DNA from: Halapricum desulfuricans
GTDB lineage: Archaea; Halobacteriota; Halobacteria; Halobacteriales; Haloarculaceae
Assembly: GCF_017094505.1 (NCBI RefSeq)
Contig: NZ_CP064787.1
Coordinates: forward strand, 1,426,001 to 1,490,000
Reading direction: 5' to 3'
DNA: 64,000 bases
Under the pieces are notes generated by a model that did not search any database, was not told where the DNA came from, and saw nothing but the letters and a program-made list of their open reading frames with translations. Every line of letters starts with the position of its first letter. The first letter of the stretch is position 1. Of this stretch, positions 1 to 8,098 are shown in pieces. The position numbers and the translations under genes are program-made.

Positions 1-412
1 ACAGCCGGGAGTTGTAGACCTCGATGGCGTCGGCCCGCGCGAGGTCGACGCGCGAGACCTCCGCCATCACGCCGCTCCGTGATTCCTGGAAGGGGTGGGG
101 AACGACGGCGATACCGCCCTGTGCGTGGATCCGGTCGAGCGTCTCGGTGAACGGCAGTCCCTTCGGGATCGCCTCGGAGATCCCCAGCGCGAGCACGTGT
201 CCCGCCGCGCTGGTCACCTCCATCCCGGGAATGCCGACGAGACCGTATTCGGGTGCCTTCTCGACGGCCTCGAGGCTCGCGTCGAACTCGTCGTGGTCGG
301 TGATCGCGAGCGCGTCGAGCGACGCCTCGCGTGCCCGTACCAGAATGTCGTCGACGGGATCGCGCCCGTCGTAGGAGAGCGAGGAGTGAACGTGAAGCTC
401 GACCGAGAGCAC
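1..412 (-). CDS. PHP-domain metal-dependent phosphoesterase (partial, C-terminus off the left edge)
   Basis: The reverse strand encodes a PHP-domain hydrolase of the kind related to the polymerase/histidinol phosphatase family. Near the N-terminus it carries the metal-binding signature [13 protein letters not shown], then ITDHDEF and later VVPHPFQES, which are three of the usual PHP metal motifs. The frame stays open to base 1, so the C-terminal part is missing from this window. No ATG is in a good position; a GTG at 412 gives a protein beginning [11 protein letters not shown], which puts the first motif right at the start as in related proteins. It is divergent from cofD. The substrate cannot be told from the sequence. 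Confidence 0.85.
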   Translation of the reverse strand, partial: MLSVELHVHSSLSYDGRDPVDDILVRAREASLDALAITDHDEFDASLEAVEKAPEYGLVGIPGMEVTSAAGHVLALGISEAIPKGLPFTETLDRIHAQGGIAVVPHPFQESRSGVMAEVSRVDLARADAIEVYNSRL

Positions 413-571
413 GCTCGACCGTTCGACGGCACCGATGAAAAACCGCTCGATATCGTCCCGTCGGTTGCAGGCTATAGCTACGTTCGACGCGACAGCGTAC
501 CGCGAACTCCCGCCCGTGGCCGCGAGACCGAGGCCGAAAGCCTTTCTCTCGCGCCGCGCCTCCCTTCGGGT

Positions 572-1576
572 ATGATTACCTTTCTCTCGGGCGGGACGGG
601 CACGCCCAAGCTGCTCGCGGGGGCCGACGCGGTCTTCGATCCCCGGGAGACGACAGTCGTCGCGAACACCGGCGACGACATCGAACTCGGCGGCCATCTC
701 GTCTGCCCGGACGTAGATACGGTACTGTTCCTCGACGGCGGCGAACTCGATCGGGAGACGTGGTGGGGGATCGAAGGAGACACCGCCGAGACACACGAGC
801 GACTGCACGCGCTCGCCGACGCCGCAGGAATCGAAGCCGGCCCGCGGTATCTCTCCGACGAGCGACAGACGGCCGGCCGCGAGATCGCTCGCTGGCGGCG
901 CTTCTCGGCGGTCGCGGAGTTCATGCATATCGGCGACCGCGACAGGGCGATCCATCTCACGCGGACGGGACTGCTCGACGAGGGGCATTCGCTCACTGAG
1001 GCGACGGCCGCGCTGGCCGAGGCGCTGGGCATCGAGCGCTCGATCCTCCCGATGAGCGACGATCCCGTTGCGAGTCTCGTCCACACGCCCGACGGAGTCC
1101 AGCACTTCCAGGAGTGGTGGGTCGCCCGCGACGGCGAGCCGCCGGTCGAGACCGTCGAGTTCAGAGGGGGCGACGAGGCGACGCCGACCGACGCCGTGCT
1201 CGAGGCGCTCGAAGCGCCGGTCGTGATCGGTCCCTCGAATCCGGTCACGAGCATCGGCCCGATGCTCGCGATGGACGAGTTCCGCGACGCGCTGGAGTCG
1301 ACCCCCGTCGTCGCCGTCTCGCCGTTCGTCGAGGACCGGGTGTTCTCCGGACCGGCCGGGAAACTGATGGCCGCGACCGGGCGCGACCCCTCGACGGCGG
1401 GGACGGCCGAGGCCTATCCCTTCGCGGACGCGTTCGTCCTCGACAGCGACGACGGGACGGACCTCGACCGGCCGGTCGTGCGTACCGATACCGCGATGGA
1501 CACCGAAGCCGACGCCGAGCGGGTCGCCCGGTCGGTCGAGCGGGCGCTCTCGGACCTCGCGGGGGTGTCACTGTGA
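572..1576 (+). CDS. cofD: 2-phospho-L-lactate transferase (coenzyme F420 synthesis)
   Basis: This 334-residue protein is CofD, which joins the lactyl-phosphate (or equivalent) moiety to the deazaflavin Fo in coenzyme F420 synthesis. The N-terminus shows the family loop SGGTGTPKL (residues 6-14) and then ANTGDD (31-36), both typical of the nucleotide and Fo site. The reading frame is open far upstream, but ATG 572 places the glycine-rich loop at the N-terminus and lies just after a purine-poor leader, as in leaderless haloarchaeal genes. The stop overlaps the GTG start of the next gene, so the two are probably co-translated. Confidence 0.95.
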   Translation: MITFLSGGTGTPKLLAGADAVFDPRETTVVANTGDDIELGGHLVCPDVDTVLFLDGGELDRETWWGIEGDTAETHERLHALADAAGIEAGPRYLSDERQTAGREIARWRRFSAVAEFMHIGDRDRAIHLTRTGLLDEGHSLTEATAALAEALGIERSILPMSDDPVASLVHTPDGVQHFQEWWVARDGEPPVETVEFRGGDEATPTDAVLEALEAPVVIGPSNPVTSIGPMLAMDEFRDALESTPVVAVSPFVEDRVFSGPAGKLMAATGRDPSTAGTAEAYPFADAFVLDSDDGTDLDRPVVRTDTAMDTEADAERVARSVERALSDLAGVSL

Positions 1577-2412
1577 GATCGATCGCCCAGAACGCCGAAC
1601 TGGCGCTGTTGCTCGAAGTCGCCGGGACGCCCAAGCCGGGCAACGTCGACCGAGAACGCGAGTACGCCGACCTCCGGTTCGAGCACTTCCTCGCCGGTGC
1701 TGTGGGCGCACGGCCCGGACTCGAACTGGCTGCCGATCCCGACGGACCGCCGATCGGCGAGGCCTTCGAGCGTGCCGTCGCGGGAATGAGCGACCAGCGC
1801 GGCGGGAACACGCAGTTCGGCGCGCTGTTGTTGCTCACGCCGCTCTCGCGCGCGGCAGGTCGTGGAAACCTCTCGCTGTCCGGTGTTCGAGCTGTCGTCG
1901 AATCGACGACCGTCACCGACGCGGCGGGCTTCTATCGGGCGTTCGAGCACGTCGCCGTCGCCGTCGACGATCCGCCGGCCGACATGGACGACCTCGACGT
2001 TCGCCGCGGAAGCGACGCCGTGCCAACGCTCCACGCACGCGGGCTGACGCTCGGGGGCGTGATGGAACGGTCGGCTGACCGCGACGGCGTCGCCCGCGAG
2101 TGGACCGAGGGGTTCCCCCGGAGTTTCGGTGCGGCCGAGCGCCTGCGGGAACTGGAGGGGCCGGTCGCGGACCGCGCGGCGCGGGTCTTCCTCGAGCTGC
2201 TGGCCGACGAGCCGGACACGTTCGTCGCGATCAACCACGACGAGGCGACCGCCGAGCGCGTCAGCGAGCGCGCGCGGGCCGTCCTGACGGGCGGGGAAGA
2301 CGCGGACGCGCTGGCCGAGGAGTTGATCGAGCGCGAGATCAACCCCGGGACGACGGCCGACATCGTCGCCGCGGGGCTGTTCATCGCCCTCGAGGAGGGA
2401 CTGGAGATATGA
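1573..2412 (+). CDS. CitG-like triphosphoribosyl-dephospho-CoA synthase family protein
   Basis: The 279-residue product belongs to the triphosphoribosyl-dephospho-CoA synthase (CitG/MdcB) family. It shows the family signature [11 protein letters not shown] (about residues 18-28), [13 protein letters not shown] (about 77-89) and a late [14 protein letters not shown]. Haloarchaea lack citrate or malonate lyase acyl carriers, so the bacterial role is unlikely; the enzyme more probably transfers a phosphoribosyl group in a cofactor pathway, which is inference. It starts with a GTG sharing bases with the cofD stop, and its own stop overlaps the next ATG, so cofD, this gene and DUF447 form one translationally coupled unit. 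Confidence 0.85.
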   Translation: MRSIAQNAELALLLEVAGTPKPGNVDREREYADLRFEHFLAGAVGARPGLELAADPDGPPIGEAFERAVAGMSDQRGGNTQFGALLLLTPLSRAAGRGNLSLSGVRAVVESTTVTDAAGFYRAFEHVAVAVDDPPADMDDLDVRRGSDAVPTLHARGLTLGGVMERSADRDGVAREWTEGFPRSFGAAERLRELEGPVADRAARVFLELLADEPDTFVAINHDEATAERVSERARAVLTGGEDADALAEELIEREINPGTTADIVAAGLFIALEEGLEI

Positions 2413-2984
2413 GCGGCGATTCGGCGGCGTGGCCGGTCGACCTCCGGGGCGTGACCGAGTCGATCGTCACCACCCGGGGGCCGAACGACCGGTGGAACGT
2501 CGCCGCGCTGGGCCTGCACGCCGGCGACCCGGTGACAGCTCGCACGTGGGGCGCGACCCGGACGCGGCGGAACTTCGAGGAGCGCGGCCGGGGGTACGTC
2601 CAGTTCGCGCCCGATCCGGTCGCGTTCGCCGAGGCGGCGCTGACGGTCCGCGAGGAGCGCGATCCGGTCCTCGCGAGCGCGGACGCCTGGGTCGAGGTCG
2701 AACCCGAGCGACGAGCGAGCGGGACCGACGGCGGCACGGAGTGGGTCGACTGGGCGCTGCACCCGGTCGAGGGTCGGATCGAGCGCCGGGGCGTCCGGAC
2801 GACGAACCGCGGATACTACGCCGTCATCGAGGCGACGGTCGCGGCCTCGCGGCTCGGCGTCGATGCCTACGATCAGGACCGACTTCGACAGCGACTCGAC
2901 TACTTCGAGGGCGTCGTCGAGACCTGCGGCGGCGAACCGGAGAACGAGGCGTTCGAGGTCGTGCGCGCGAACGTCGAGTGGTAG
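2409..2984 (+). CDS. DUF447 family protein (FMN-binding split-barrel type)
   Basis: This 191-residue protein matches the archaeal DUF447 family, whose solved members have an FMN-binding split-barrel fold. Conserved stretches are VTESIVTTRGPNDRWNVAALGLH near the start (residues 14-36), RTRRNFEERG, and TTNRGYYAVIEATVAASRL in the C-terminal half. The biochemical role is unknown. Its ATG overlaps the stop of the CitG-like gene, and rps17e follows about 90 bp later. The steady association with cofD suggests a flavin or deazaflavin job, but the sequence does not prove this. Confidence 0.85.
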   Translation: MSGDSAAWPVDLRGVTESIVTTRGPNDRWNVAALGLHAGDPVTARTWGATRTRRNFEERGRGYVQFAPDPVAFAEAALTVREERDPVLASADAWVEVEPERRASGTDGGTEWVDWALHPVEGRIERRGVRTTNRGYYAVIEATVAASRLGVDAYDQDRLRQRLDYFEGVVETCGGEPENEAFEVVRANVEW

Positions 2985-3074
2985 TTCCTCTGCGCGAACA
3001 GCCGAATGGTAGTCCCCGTCAGACCAGTGTCGCTTCGAATCCTTTTTGAGCACTGTCCGGCTACGTGGGGCCAC

Positions 3075-3266
3075 ATGGCGATCAAACCGGCCTACGTCAA
3101 GAAGACGGCAACGATCCTGATGGAGAAGTACCCCGACGCCTTCGGCTCGGACTTCGAGCACAACAAGGAACTCGTCGCGGAACTGACCAACATCGAGTCC
3201 AAGGGCGTTCGCAACCGGATCGCGGGCTACGTCACGCGAAAGCAGAACCGACCCGTCGAAGCCTGA
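3075..3266 (+). CDS. rps17e: 30S ribosomal protein S17e
   Basis: The 63-residue product is ribosomal protein S17e, a small-subunit protein found in archaea and eukaryotes but not bacteria. The N-terminus [12 protein letters not shown] and the segment [19 protein letters not shown] are characteristic. The frame extends upstream, but the ATG at 3075 gives the family's usual length and N-terminus. An AT-rich TATA-like stretch (cctttttgag, about 3040-3049) lies about 27-35 bp before it, which fits a leaderless mRNA. It stands alone between the cofD cluster and a convergent ABC transporter gene. Confidence 0.97.
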   Translation: MAIKPAYVKKTATILMEKYPDAFGSDFEHNKELVAELTNIESKGVRNRIAGYVTRKQNRPVEA

Positions 3267-3272
3267 TCTCCG

Positions 3273-3977
3273 CTATCCGCCGCTCTCACTATCTCTGTCG
3301 TTCTCCGCGATGGCCTCGCGATAGACGCGTCTGATCGTCTCGGCCCCGTCGATCTCCTCGCGCCGGCCATCGAGAACGATCTCCCCCTCGTTCATCACGG
3401 TTAGGCGGTCGAGAATGGGCGCGAACGCGTCGATCCGGTGGCTCGAAACGACGACCGCGTTGTCCTCGGCCGCGTACCGTTCGAGGAACGCGACGAGCGA
3501 CTCGCGGCTGACGTCGTCGAGATCTGCGAGTGGCTCGTCCAGCAGCAGGAAATCGGGTTCGTTCAACAGCGCGAGCGCCAGATCGAGTTGCTTGCTGTAC
3601 CCGCCAGACAGCTCGGCGGCCCGGCGGTGGAGCACGCGCGACAGGTTGAATACCCCGATGACCTCCTGCACCCACTCGAAGTCCGGATCGCCGGCCAGCG
3701 CGCGGAACACGTCGAGGTTCTCCCGGACGGTGAGGTCGTCGTAGAAGGCCGGTTCCTGGAAGCTCGCGCCGACTCGATCGCTCGCGGGCCGGACGACGGT
3801 CCCCTCGGTCGGCCGGACGAGTCCGAGCAAGACACCCAGAAGCGTCGATTTGCCCGACCCGTTCGGCCCGGCCAGACAGTGGACGACGCCGGGTTCGATC
3901 GACAGATCGACGCCGTCGACGGCCACGACCGGGCCGTAATCTTTCGTCAGGTTCTCGACGAGGAACCGATCGGTCAC
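3273..3977 (-). CDS. ABC transporter ATP-binding protein
   Basis: This 234-residue protein is the ATPase of an ABC-2 type exporter. It carries Walker A GPNGSGKST (37-45), the signature LSGGYSKQ (123-130), Walker B FLLLDEP (143-149), and the switch histidine H180. It lies 2 bp after the stop of the membrane subunit gene, so the pair is one transcription unit running leftward. Substrate is unknown; single-permease ABC-2 systems export drugs, lipids or copper-related cargo, and nothing here picks among these. It converges with rps17e, with only 6 bp between the stops. Confidence 0.95.
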   Translation of the reverse strand: MTDRFLVENLTKDYGPVVAVDGVDLSIEPGVVHCLAGPNGSGKSTLLGVLLGLVRPTEGTVVRPASDRVGASFQEPAFYDDLTVRENLDVFRALAGDPDFEWVQEVIGVFNLSRVLHRRAAELSGGYSKQLDLALALLNEPDFLLLDEPLADLDDVSRESLVAFLERYAAEDNAVVVSSHRIDAFAPILDRLTVMNEGEIVLDGRREEIDGAETIRRVYREAIAENDRDSESGG

Positions 3978-3979
3978 GG

Positions 3980-5047
3980 TCAGTCACCCCTCCGGTAGAA
4001 CACGATCGCGGCTTCCAGCACGACCAGCGACACGAGTGCAGTCGCACCGAGCAGCGCGAAGTAATCGGTGTACAGGCCGAGCGGAACGTCTTTGAGCATC
4101 TCGCTGCGGACGATGATCGTCGTGTAGTGCAACGGGACGGCCCTGACGATCTCTTTGCGGATCGGCGAGAAGAAGCCGGCCGGGTAGATCAGCCCGCCGA
4201 ACGCGACGAGCCCGAACAGGACGGTCACCGAGAGGAACCGGCCGGTCGTCCCGAAGCGCGTGACGAACATGATCGCCATCGCGACGGCCGCCATCGCGAG
4301 GAACGACAGCAACAGCGCGACGACCAGTCCGACCGAGATCGGCGTGATCGCGTACCCGAGTCCCCACGTGACGAACGCGAACGTCACGATCGGGAGTAAC
4401 ATCAGCAGCGTGAAATAGAGCAACTTCGCCGCGACGACCGCTTCCAGCGAGGAGTCGGTCCGGAGGCGCTGGATCGCCCGCGACTCGCTGGCCAGGTTGT
4501 AGGGGACGTACGTGAACGCGAACAGCGTCAGCGTCGCGACCAGCAGGATCGGGATCAGATACTCCGAGAGCGAGCGCGATTCGCCGACGACCTCTCGCTG
4601 GACGGAGAGCGATGCGGACGCGCTCGACTGCAGGCGGTAGTTGAGCACGCTCACCATCGCGTTCGAGGGCTGATCGAACAGGACCATGCTCCCCTCGACG
4701 GTGAGCGTCAGTTGTGACTCATGGGAATCGTTCAACACCCCGGGAGGAACAGTGATCACGGCGTAGACCTGTTCGCGGTGGAGCGCGTCCATCGCCGTCG
4801 CTTTCGAGTCGTATCGCACCGGCTGGGCGAACGTGACGGCCGCGGCGTCGACGAGTTCGAGGCTCCCGTCGTCGGTCGTCTCGTCGGCCGGGACGACCGC
4901 AACCGGGGCTTCCTGCGGGATGACGTGCTGGAAGGTGACGCTGGCGTACCCGGCGGTCGCGGGCAGTACCAGCAACAACACGACCAGCGCGGCCACGTTG
5001 TGCTTGCTCCAGCGCAGTTCCTTGCGCAGCAGGGCTCGGAGGCTCAC
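3980..5047 (-). CDS. ABC-2 type transporter permease
   Basis: The 355-residue protein is the membrane subunit partner of the ATPase downstream. A first transmembrane segment (about 18-36) is followed by an extracytoplasmic domain of roughly 140 residues, then five hydrophobic segments after residue 165, the layout of ABC-2 permeases of the YhgE/NatB/CcmB-like group. A short conserved GGLIYPAGFFSPI lies in the fifth membrane region. The start is the only good ATG before the coding signal, with AT-rich DNA upstream. It is transcribed leftward and divergently oriented from nothing close; the rhodanese gene ends about 100 bp upstream on the same strand. Confidence 0.9.
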   Translation of the reverse strand: MSLRALLRKELRWSKHNVAALVVLLLVLPATAGYASVTFQHVIPQEAPVAVVPADETTDDGSLELVDAAAVTFAQPVRYDSKATAMDALHREQVYAVITVPPGVLNDSHESQLTLTVEGSMVLFDQPSNAMVSVLNYRLQSSASASLSVQREVVGESRSLSEYLIPILLVATLTLFAFTYVPYNLASESRAIQRLRTDSSLEAVVAAKLLYFTLLMLLPIVTFAFVTWGLGYAITPISVGLVVALLLSFLAMAAVAMAIMFVTRFGTTGRFLSVTVLFGLVAFGGLIYPAGFFSPIRKEIVRAVPLHYTTIIVRSEMLKDVPLGLYTDYFALLGATALVSLVVLEAAIVFYRRGD

Positions 5048-5143
5048 GACGACTCGTCCGGGAGTGACTGGGGGAGGGTGAAAAGTATTGGCGGTTCGCT
5101 GCGACCGCTGCTCGCCCCCATCTCTTTGGCTTCCTATCGACCG

Positions 5144-5467
5144 TTACTCGCCGTTCTCGATCGGACCGTCCCATCCTTCCAGTCCGCCTGCGAGACTCAC
5201 GACGGGCGTCCCGTCGATCCCCTCGTAGGAGGCGATCAGCCGGGCGGCCTGCACGCTGGACTCGCCGTGAGGGCAGACCGTGACGATCCGATCGACGGTA
5301 TCATCGAGTTCGTCGACCTGATCCACGAGCCGACTGAACGGCAGGTTCCGGCTTCCCGGGATATGCCCGCGCTCGAACGCCGCGGGTCGTCGGATGTCCA
5401 CTACTTCGATGTCGGCGTCGCCGTACAGAAGGTCCACGAGTTCCGACGCAGTGATCTCGCCATCCAT
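5144..5467 (-). CDS. rhodanese-like domain protein
   Basis: This 107-residue protein is a single rhodanese domain. It shows EVVDIRRPAAFERGHIPGSRNLP (21-43) and an active-site loop CPHGESS beginning at C65, matching the CxxxxxS loop of single-domain sulfurtransferases. The typical role is transfer of sulfane sulfur to an acceptor such as a thiolation protein, but the acceptor cannot be named. It is a stand-alone cytosolic domain with no membrane segment. It lies in a leftward group with a Nudix gene 68 bp upstream. Confidence 0.93.
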   Translation of the reverse strand: MDGEITASELVDLLYGDADIEVVDIRRPAAFERGHIPGSRNLPFSRLVDQVDELDDTVDRIVTVCPHGESSVQAARLIASYEGIDGTPVVSLAGGLEGWDGPIENGE

Positions 5468-5535
5468 ACGCCCGAGCAGGGTCCGATGGGGGAAATCCGC
5501 TACGGAAGCGGCGGTCGTCGAACTCCGACCCGTCG

Positions 5536-6072
5536 CTACAGCAATCCGTCCTCTTTTGCGAGCAGCAACCCCTCGAGCGTCGCGTCGTTCGCGGGCGGTT
5601 CGCGCGCCCGTTCCAGCGCCTCCTCGACCGGGACCGGCCGCACTTCGAGGAACTCGTTGTCGTCGTAGTTCGGCTCGACCGGCTCCAGTCCCTCGGCGAA
5701 GACGATCCCGCGCCGATGCCGGAGCACGCCGGTCGCCGTCCAGAACGACTCCAGCAGGGCGGTCCCGGACGGGTCGAAGCCGGTCTCCTCGCGGAGTTCG
5801 CGCGCGCCGGCGGTCGTGAACGACTCGCCGTCCTCGACGATCCCCGCCGGCAGTTCCAGGCAGTGCTCGCCGATCGCCGGCCGATACTGTTCGACCATCA
5901 CGACGGTGTCGTCAGTCACGGGGACGACCACCGCGGCGGGCGGCAGCTCCGCCCAGTAGTAGCGCTTGCGCGAGCCGTCGGGTTGCTCGACGAGGTCGTA
6001 GCCGCCGGTGTACCACCCCGTCTCGTACTCGGTTTCCGATTCGACGACTGGCCAGTCGTGGCGCTCGGTCAT
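5536..6072 (-). CDS. Nudix hydrolase (ADP-ribose pyrophosphatase-like)
   Basis: The 178-residue protein has a clear Nudix box running G77 to G98 (GIVEDGESF then RELREETGF), with an upstream EQYRPAIGEHCLELPAG that is typical of ADP-ribose or sugar-nucleotide pyrophosphatases. It would hydrolyse a nucleoside diphosphate linked to another group; the exact substrate is not visible. Its start overlaps by 4 bp the end of the upstream membrane-anchored gene, so the two are coupled. A second Nudix gene lies about 1.4 kb upstream on the same strand. Confidence 0.92.
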   Translation of the reverse strand: MTERHDWPVVESETEYETGWYTGGYDLVEQPDGSRKRYYWAELPPAAVVVPVTDDTVVMVEQYRPAIGEHCLELPAGIVEDGESFTTAGARELREETGFDPSGTALLESFWTATGVLRHRRGIVFAEGLEPVEPNYDDNEFLEVRPVPVEEALERAREPPANDATLEGLLLAKEDGLL

Positions 6073-6503
6073 GGTCGTTGTGTCACGTTCAGACGGTAAA
6101 ACGTGACGCTCTCCCCGGCACTCGCGTTCGCCCGGACGAAGACCGCGTCGCCGTCGGCCGCGGCGGGGTAGTTCGTGCGGAGCGCGCTCAGCTCGTCGAA
6201 CGGCGAGTGGGTGAACGCACCCTTGATCCCGACGGGGCCGCGCCAGTACGGGTCGGCGTAGCCCGTCCCGTTCGTCGCGTCGGCCAGCGCCGCGGTGGTG
6301 TACTCGTAGCGTCGCTCCGAGAGGTTGGCCGCGTCGACGGCACCGGAACGATGGTCCGCCGTCGACTCGTCCGCACCGACGGGTGTCGCCGTGAGATAGT
6401 AGGGATCGCCGCTCTCGAGCAGCCCCGGCAGCGCGCCGAGCGCCAGCAGCAGCACGACCACCGCGAGCACGCCCAGCAGGAAGTTCCGCGCGATCGGTCG
6501 CAT
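6069..6503 (-). CDS. hypothetical membrane-anchored protein
   Basis: This 144-residue protein has an N-terminal hydrophobic segment (about residues 7-29: LLGVLAVVVLLLALGALPGL) and a soluble remainder of about 115 residues that would face outside the cell. No known domain is recognised. The ATG at 6503 was chosen over the longer upstream frame because the upstream part is the arginine-rich shadow of the neighbouring gene, and because only 1 bp then separates it from the DUF5809 gene. Its end overlaps the Nudix start by 4 bp, so DUF5809, this gene and the Nudix gene look like one operon. Confidence 0.8.
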   Translation of the reverse strand: MRPIARNFLLGVLAVVVLLLALGALPGLLESGDPYYLTATPVGADESTADHRSGAVDAANLSERRYEYTTAALADATNGTGYADPYWRGPVGIKGAFTHSPFDELSALRTNYPAAADGDAVFVRANASAGESVTFYRLNVTQRP

Positions 6504-6504
6504 T

Positions 6505-6930
6505 TCAGTTCTCCCGCAGGGCGTCCCGGTAGACGTCGCCGAACGCCTGCCGGCGGAGCGTCCCGACGGCGGCCTCGCGCTCGTCCTGGAAGGTCGCGGC
6601 GACGACCGTCTCCGCGAAGGGGGCCGCGTGCCAGGCGACCCGCCGGACGTTCTCGCTGCCGATCTCACAGACCTCGTAGTCGGGGTGGTCCACGCGCCAC
6701 GCGTCGAACTCCTCGCGAGTGCCGACAGTCACGGCGAGCGATTCGGCGAACAGGACCTCTCGAGCGGTCTCGATCACGTCGCTCGTGACGCGCTCGCGAT
6801 ACGTCTCCCGGTCGAGTTCCATGGCCTTCGCGACCTCTCTGACGACGACCTGTGCGGTCGAGCCCAGCGCCTCGTAGCGTTCGCGCGCCGCCTCGAGCGT
6901 CTCCGGCGCGAACCGTCCCTCCTGTTCCAT
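6505..6930 (-). CDS. DUF5809 family protein
   Basis: The 141-residue product resembles the haloarchaea-specific family DUF5809. Recognisable parts are the start GRFAPETLEAARERYEALG, the segment VVREVAKAMELDRETY, and the late GSENVRRVAWHAAPFA. It is acidic, has no membrane segment and no known catalytic motif. It sits next to a DUF5810 gene, and the two families commonly neighbour each other in haloarchaea (recalled association, not checked here). Function is unknown. Confidence 0.8.
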   Translation of the reverse strand: MEQEGRFAPETLEAARERYEALGSTAQVVVREVAKAMELDRETYRERVTSDVIETAREVLFAESLAVTVGTREEFDAWRVDHPDYEVCEIGSENVRRVAWHAAPFAETVVAATFQDEREAAVGTLRRQAFGDVYRDALREN

Positions 6931-7033
6931 GCCGTCCCCTCCGGGCCACAGCGTCTAGTCCGTTTCGCCTCTCGGTCCTCGCCCGAATCGCCGCCCACGA
7001 TGCGGCTGAACCCGTCGTCTCCGATTCGGCGGA

Positions 7034-7405
7034 TCACTCCTCGTCTTCGATCCGGCGGGTCAGTTCCCGCGCTCGCGCGAGGATCTCTCGTGCTTCCTCA
7101 TCGAGTGCGTCACCGTCGAGTGCGTGCTTCCCGGAATCCGGGCGTCGAGGGACGCCTTCGCCGGCCCCGACTTCGGAATCGCGGACGTCCACCTCGTCGA
7201 TCGGGTGGTCGACGGCCTCGACCGCGTCGCGTTCGCGCAACCGGGCCGCGAGCGTCTCCGGATCGTCCTCGCCCCAGTCGGCGAAGCGCTCGTCGAGCCA
7301 CGCCTCGTGGTCGCCCCCGCGGATGACCGCCGTGAACGCCAGATGGTTCGCCAGGTGCTCGGCGTCGGCCTGAACCCCCTCACAGACTGGACAGCGATAC
7401 GCCAT
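7034..7405 (-). CDS. DUF5810 family zinc-finger-like protein
   Basis: This 123-residue protein starts MAYRCPVCEGVQADAEHLANHLA, a C5-C8 pair followed by two histidines (a C2H2-like arrangement), which is the hallmark I associate with DUF5810. The middle is acidic and the end is charged and helical (ILARARELTRRIEDEE). A nucleic-acid-binding or protein-binding role through the zinc site is inference. A 103-bp gap separates it from DUF5809 downstream; nothing else is visible in that gap. Confidence 0.82.
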   Translation of the reverse strand: MAYRCPVCEGVQADAEHLANHLAFTAVIRGGDHEAWLDERFADWGEDDPETLAARLRERDAVEAVDHPIDEVDVRDSEVGAGEGVPRRPDSGKHALDGDALDEEAREILARARELTRRIEDEE

Positions 7406-7457
7406 GTCCGACCAGTGGAGCGAGCGAGTGATACGACTGTTGGCTCGCTTGTGACCG

Positions 7458-8006
7458 TCACCGCTGGAAGGCGTGATAGTACAGGATCCCCAGCGCGGCG
7501 CGGCCGTCGCGCAGTTCGCCCTCGCGGACGGCGGCGAGGAGGTCCTCGAAGGAGGTCGTCGTCACGTCGATCGATTCGTCGTGATCCAGATCGCGCTCGG
7601 CCGTGGGGGTACAGCCCTCGGCCAGAAAGTAGTGAAAGACCGTGTCGGCGAAGCCGTTGGCCGGTTCGACGGTCGTGAGGTGTTCGACCCGTCCGGCCTC
7701 GTAGCCCGTCTCCTCGGCGAGTTCGCGCTCGACCGCCGTCGCGGGCTCGCTCTCGTCGGGTTCGACCCCGCCGGCGGGCAGCCCGTAGTTGACTCGCCGG
7801 ACCGGCTCGCGCCACTCCTCGATGACGACGACCTCGCCCTCGGTGCTGAACGGGAGGACCACGACGCTGTCGCCCTCGGCGACGTAATCGAAGTCCGTCT
7901 CGGTGCCGTCGGGGAGCCTGACGGTCTCGCTGATCACGTCGAACCCCGGGCAGGTGTAGACAGTCTCGCTTTCGAGGCGCTCCCACGTCAGGTCGCTGTC
8001 GGTCAT
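7458..8006 (-). CDS. Nudix hydrolase
   Basis: The 182-residue protein carries a Nudix box from G80 to G101 (GVEPDESEPATAV then RELAEETGY) and an upstream VVVIEEWREPVRRVNYGLPAGG. This resembles ADP-ribose or other nucleoside-diphosphate-linked pyrophosphatases, and it is a paralogue of the Nudix gene at 5536-6072. It is divergent from gltX, and the 92-bp space between them holds both promoters; a TTTTG stretch at about 8070-8075 is a likely gltX promoter element. Substrate is not determinable. Confidence 0.92.
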   Translation of the reverse strand: MTDSDLTWERLESETVYTCPGFDVISETVRLPDGTETDFDYVAEGDSVVVLPFSTEGEVVVIEEWREPVRRVNYGLPAGGVEPDESEPATAVERELAEETGYEAGRVEHLTTVEPANGFADTVFHYFLAEGCTPTAERDLDHDESIDVTTTSFEDLLAAVREGELRDGRAALGILYYHAFQR

Positions 8007-8098
8007 ACCCGTACTGTCGGGCCGAAGGACAAACTGGTTGTGGATGGTCGCGAGCCTAACCCGGGAGCGTTTTGACCCGCCGCCTGCAATCGGGCGGC

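Noticed and set aside
95-571. In-frame extension upstream of cofD
   Set aside because: It overlaps the reverse-strand PHP gene, lacks cofD family similarity, and the family N-terminus begins at 572.
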